In this document: positions 20,396-20,720 of the stretch, in pieces | How the letters are laid out: the number at the start of each line of letters is the position of its first letter | How positions within the stretch are numbered: position 1 is the stretch's first letter | Assembly: GCA_022616085.1 (NCBI GenBank) | Contig: JAKEFN010000077.1 | Location: forward strand, 1-20,720 | DNA length: 20,720 nucleotides | Direction: 5' to 3' | Source: a bacterium | GTDB taxonomy: Bacteria; Patescibacteriota; Minisyncoccia; Phycocordibacterales; JAKEFN01 | Notes under the pieces: model-generated | What the model saw: the letters and a program-made list of their open reading frames with translations, nothing else | The model's database searches: none | Told to the model about the DNA's origin: nothing | Position numbers and translations under genes: made by a program

Positions 20396-20522
20396 GCCGC
20401 CAAAGAAAAACTTGAAATTGTCAGCGGTGCGGCTCCGCCGCCTTTCCGAATTTTCGCGGATGGAATTCCTCGCCGCCTGCGGCGGCGAAAGCGGTTCGGA
20501 CTAATTCAAGTATTCTGCACCA
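20396..20522 (+). repeat. Mosaic repeat, copy 3 (left half)
   Basis: 27 nt identical to recombinase codons 32-40 (20396-20422), then the left half of the palindrome and its apical hairpin, then the same unique segment as copy 1, inverted (CGGACTAATTCAAGTATTC), ending TGCACCA (20516-20522). Beyond it lies a different recombinase-tail-like sequence. Confidence 0.8.
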
Positions 20523-20681
20523 AACGATACTTCGTGTTTCGAAAGCGCAGATGCCCCGCGCGCCCTGCTCGCGCGGGCAACCCCAAAAATTTCCTATCAT
20601 TTTTATTTGCGGTTCCCCCCACACTCCCGCCGCGAAGCGGAACATTTGAAAGGAAGGAAATTTTGGGTTTTGCTGCCGCCG
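20523..20681. other. Recombinase-tail-like sequence and repeats, no gene seen
   Basis: On the minus strand, this reads toward TGGTGCA through a GC-rich hairpin (CCCGCGCGAGCAGGGCGCGCGGG) in the same position as the one in the 99-bp repeat, suggesting a second recombinase tail variant. Imperfect inverted repeats AACCCCAAAAATTTCCT and AGGAAATTTTGGGTT enclose the rest. Confidence 0.4.
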
Positions 20682-20720
20682 CTATCTATTAAAGCGCTTA
20701 AAGTAGTCATCAATTTCATC
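20682..20720 (-). CDS. Possible C-terminus of a minus-strand gene
   Basis: The last 12 codons before a TAG read DEIDDYFKRFNR, protein-like in composition, and are open to the window edge. Too short to name. It would mark the right boundary of the repeat block. Confidence 0.3.
   Translation of the reverse strand, partial: DEIDDYFKRFNR

Noticed and set aside
18226..20522. CRISPR array or retron in the repeat-rich region
   Set aside because: Copies are few, long, mosaic and unevenly spaced, with no spacer pattern, cas gene or reverse transcriptase.
20375..20692. Open frame of 105 codons in the last repeat copy
   Set aside because: It consists of repeat copy 3 and hairpins; the frame is open because the DNA is GC-rich, not because it codes.

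Overview
The window looks like chromosomal DNA from a small-genome bacterium, most likely Patescibacteria (Candidate Phyla Radiation, Parcubacteria-like). This is an inference from gene content and style: tightly packed single genes on alternating strands, gaps often of only 1-60 bp, a four-S1-domain RpsA, a LigA with a degenerate zinc finger, a large serine recombinase whose C-terminal tail runs into tRNA sequence, and -10 boxes placed so close to start codons that several mRNAs should be leaderless. No 16S rRNA gene is present to settle the taxonomy.

Positions 1-9100 carry core genes: the start of an unknown gene and ligA (minus), cfa and rpsA (plus), pth and a probable 33-residue protein (minus), lepB, hisS and a CDP-alcohol phosphatidyltransferase (plus), and a small membrane protein (minus). 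Most have a recognisable promoter or terminator of their own, so they look like single transcription units rather than one long operon.

Positions 9100-14300 carry a metabolic block. A tandem zinc-ribbon protein is followed by a terminator, a leader with two interlocking inverted repeats, then a 2-oxoacid dehydrogenase operon of fused E1 alpha-beta and an E2 with lipoyl, binding and catalytic domains. lipB, the octanoyltransferase that would start lipoylation of the E2, lies convergently behind it and shares a bidirectional terminator. E3 (lpd) and lipA are not in the window. The operon genes and lipB have strong Shine-Dalgarno sequences, unlike the leaderless neighbours.

Positions 14300-16480 hold comF, an unknown 99-residue protein and metK.

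Positions 16480-20720 are a mobile, mosaic region: tRNA-Val(CAC), a tRNA 3'-end fragment, a large serine recombinase, and several broken repeats. Two repeat copies fuse an early piece of the recombinase gene directly to its 3' end, and one still carries both flanks of a roughly 100-bp palindrome that replaces a small hairpin of the intact gene. Between the repeats lie two genes of unlike base composition: a GC-rich two-pass membrane protein with a strong promoter, and an AT-rich SAM-dependent methyltransferase. Three repeat junctions share TGGTGCA, where different left and right partners are joined, as expected if this sequence is the crossover site of the recombinase family. The window ends in the last codons of a possible minus-strand gene.
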